From: an uncultured Polaribacter sp. | GTDB lineage: Bacteria; Bacteroidota; Bacteroidia; Flavobacteriales; Flavobacteriaceae | Length of the DNA stretch: 64,000 bases | Direction of reading: 5' to 3' | Assembly (NCBI GenBank): GCA_947497755.1 | Contig: CANMHT010000007.1 | Span: forward strand, 1 to 64,000 | In this document: in pieces, positions 62,981 to 64,000 of the stretch | How positions within the stretch are numbered: the stretch's first letter is position 1 | Layout: the number at the start of each line of letters is the position of its first letter | Made by a program: the position numbers and the translations under genes | Notes under the pieces: generated by a model | What the model was told of the DNA's origin: nothing | The model's input: only the letters and a program-made list of their open reading frames with translations | Databases searched by the model: none

Positions 62981-63010
62981 TTGAAAATCAATGATTAAAT
63001 AAATCATTAC

Positions 63011-64000
63011 ATGAAGAATCACTACGTAAAAGGCTTTTTATTAATTTTTATTATTTGTTACTCAAATATATATTCTCAAAAAAAGAAAGATTCTATAAAA
63101 GATCTAAATTCAGACGAACTCTCTTATATAAAAGTAACAACCAAAGGCAATAAAAAGAAAGGCTTATTTACTATTTACACAGTAAAAGATGAAGTTTATT
63201 TTGAAATTCCTGACAGCCTTTTAACTAAAGATTTCTTAATCGTAAATAAAATTTCTAAAGTTCCTTATGCTTTAAATGGTCATGGCTTAAATAAAGGAAT
63301 GACTTTTGAAACAAAATTAATTCGTTTTTATAAAGACACTTTACTAAATAAAGTCTGGGTCAAAACAGTAAACCCAAGAGTTAGGTCTCCTAAAAACGAT
63401 GCAATAACTAAATCTGTTCAATCAAACTTTGGTGAATCTGTGATTGAAGAGTTTAAAATTATTGCTCATAACAAACTTAATACTTCTACAATTATTAAAG
63501 TAAATAATATATTTAATGGAAAAGAAAAAAGCTTTATCAATGTCTTAAAAAACACAGGACTGGGAGGCAGTATTAAAACAAAACTTTCTAAGATAGAACA
63601 AGTTAAATCTTTTCCAAATAATATTGTAGTCAAATCATTACTCACTACTTCTGTTAGCGAAGGAGGAAGCGCACCTCTACCTCTATCAATTGGTATTACA
63701 GCAAACATTGTTTTATTACCTAAGACAATAATGAAACCACGATTTGCAGATTTTAGATTAGGCTATTTTTCTCAACCGATGGATTATTATTCTGATGAAC
63801 AACATGAAGTTGAAAATAGAAAGATGATTACTCGATGGAGGTTAGAACCAAAAAAAGAAGACATTGAAAAATATAAAAAAGGAATTTTAGTTACTCCCAA
63901 AAAACAAATTGTTTATTATTTAGATCCTGCAACTCCAAAGAAATGGCGTCCATATATCGAAAAAGGAGTTTACGATTGGAATATCGCTTTTGAAAAAGCT
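63011..64000 (+). CDS. Zinc-dependent metalloprotease, DUF5117/DUF4953 type (partial, cut by window end)
   Basis: 330 codons are open to the window edge. Signal peptide at 1-23 (FLLIFIICYSNIYSQ). The remaining part matches the N-terminal region of large bacteroidetal proteases with DUF5118, DUF5117 and DUF4953 domains: LPLSIGITANIVLLPK, RFADFRLGYFSQPMDYYSD, ITRWRLEPK and, at the edge, KKWRPYIEKGVYDWNIAFEKA, which precedes the peptidase domain. The HExxH zinc motif would lie beyond the window, so activity cannot be checked. ATG 63011 after a -7 box. Confidence 0.82.
   Translation, partial: MKNHYVKGFLLIFIICYSNIYSQKKKDSIKDLNSDELSYIKVTTKGNKKKGLFTIYTVKDEVYFEIPDSLLTKDFLIVNKISKVPYALNGHGLNKGMTFETKLIRFYKDTLLNKVWVKTVNPRVRSPKNDAITKSVQSNFGESVIEEFKIIAHNKLNTSTIIKVNNIFNGKEKSFINVLKNTGLGGSIKTKLSKIEQVKSFPNNIVVKSLLTTSVSEGGSAPLPLSIGITANIVLLPKTIMKPRFADFRLGYFSQPMDYYSDEQHEVENRKMITRWRLEPKKEDIEKYKKGILVTPKKQIVYYLDPATPKKWRPYIEKGVYDWNIAFEKA

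Overview
The window is chromosomal DNA of a low-GC member of the Bacteroidota, most likely a marine Flavobacteriaceae (Polaribacter/Tenacibaculum-like; the genus is a guess). The evidence is a GLPGLI-family protein, DUF4834, DUF5683, DUF6122 and DUF2851 proteins, a fused CcoN-CcoO oxidase, a fused E1 alpha/beta dehydrogenase, and promoters with the Bacteroidota -7 box TAnnTTTG instead of a sigma70 -10 box. I see no rRNA, tRNA, CRISPR array, prophage, transposase or restriction system. Most of the window is housekeeping sequence.

Layout. 1-6050 (minus): acyl-CoA dehydrogenase whose 3' end lies in a 79-bp tandem duplication, a helix-hairpin-helix protein, an Na+/alanine symporter, an RmlD-like reductase, a K+ channel and a PspC-like protein. 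6.1-19.7 kb: uvrA, a GLPGLI protein, a LOG-family hydrolase, an M1-peptidase-like protein without zinc ligands joined to a beta-barrel-like half, the E1 alpha/beta dehydrogenase, DUF2851, a nitroreductase and pepD. 19.9-25.2 kb: parA-parB-DUF5683-dapB-lepB-wbqC operon. 25.2-26.2 kb: a Crp/Fnr regulator followed by a compact non-coding locus (operator-like palindrome, promoter, terminator) and a small membrane protein. 26.2-31.3 kb (minus): surface polysaccharide genes (flippase, wecB, two glycosyltransferases). 31.5-40.9 kb: a TPR/AraC-type regulator, YfhO, DUF4834, an outer-membrane transporter-like protein, a GNAT-like protein, rsmE, DUF4159 and a BASS-family transporter. 40.9-52.4 kb: a microaerobic respiration island with ccoS-ccoNO-ccoQ-ccoP-ccoG-ccoH-tauE-like in one unit, ccoI-deoD-hemN in another, and a divergent fnr. 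52.4-64 kb: plsC, a GH3/beta-lactamase fusion, small conserved proteins, a DnaQ-type exonuclease, a flavodoxin-like protein, a TPR protein, a 52-aa basic protein, a LytTR/LytS-type two-component pair, and the start of a DUF5117-type metalloprotease cut by the window edge.

The most interesting observation is regulatory. Three promoters (upstream of ccoI, of ccoS, and of a candidate ~80-nt RNA next to the Crp/Fnr gene at 25187) each carry a Crp/Fnr-type palindrome whose centre is exactly 36.5 bp from the last G of the -7 box. That puts the palindrome at about -42, and none of the three has a -33 TTG. This is the geometry of activator-dependent (class II) promoters, and it suggests a Crp/Fnr-controlled small RNA or attenuator at 25819-25902. 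Other notable items are the 79-bp duplication at the left edge, the apparently inactive M1-like protein, a leaderless-looking gene whose promoter lies inside the preceding terminator, and several TTG 'starts' that are really part of -7 boxes.
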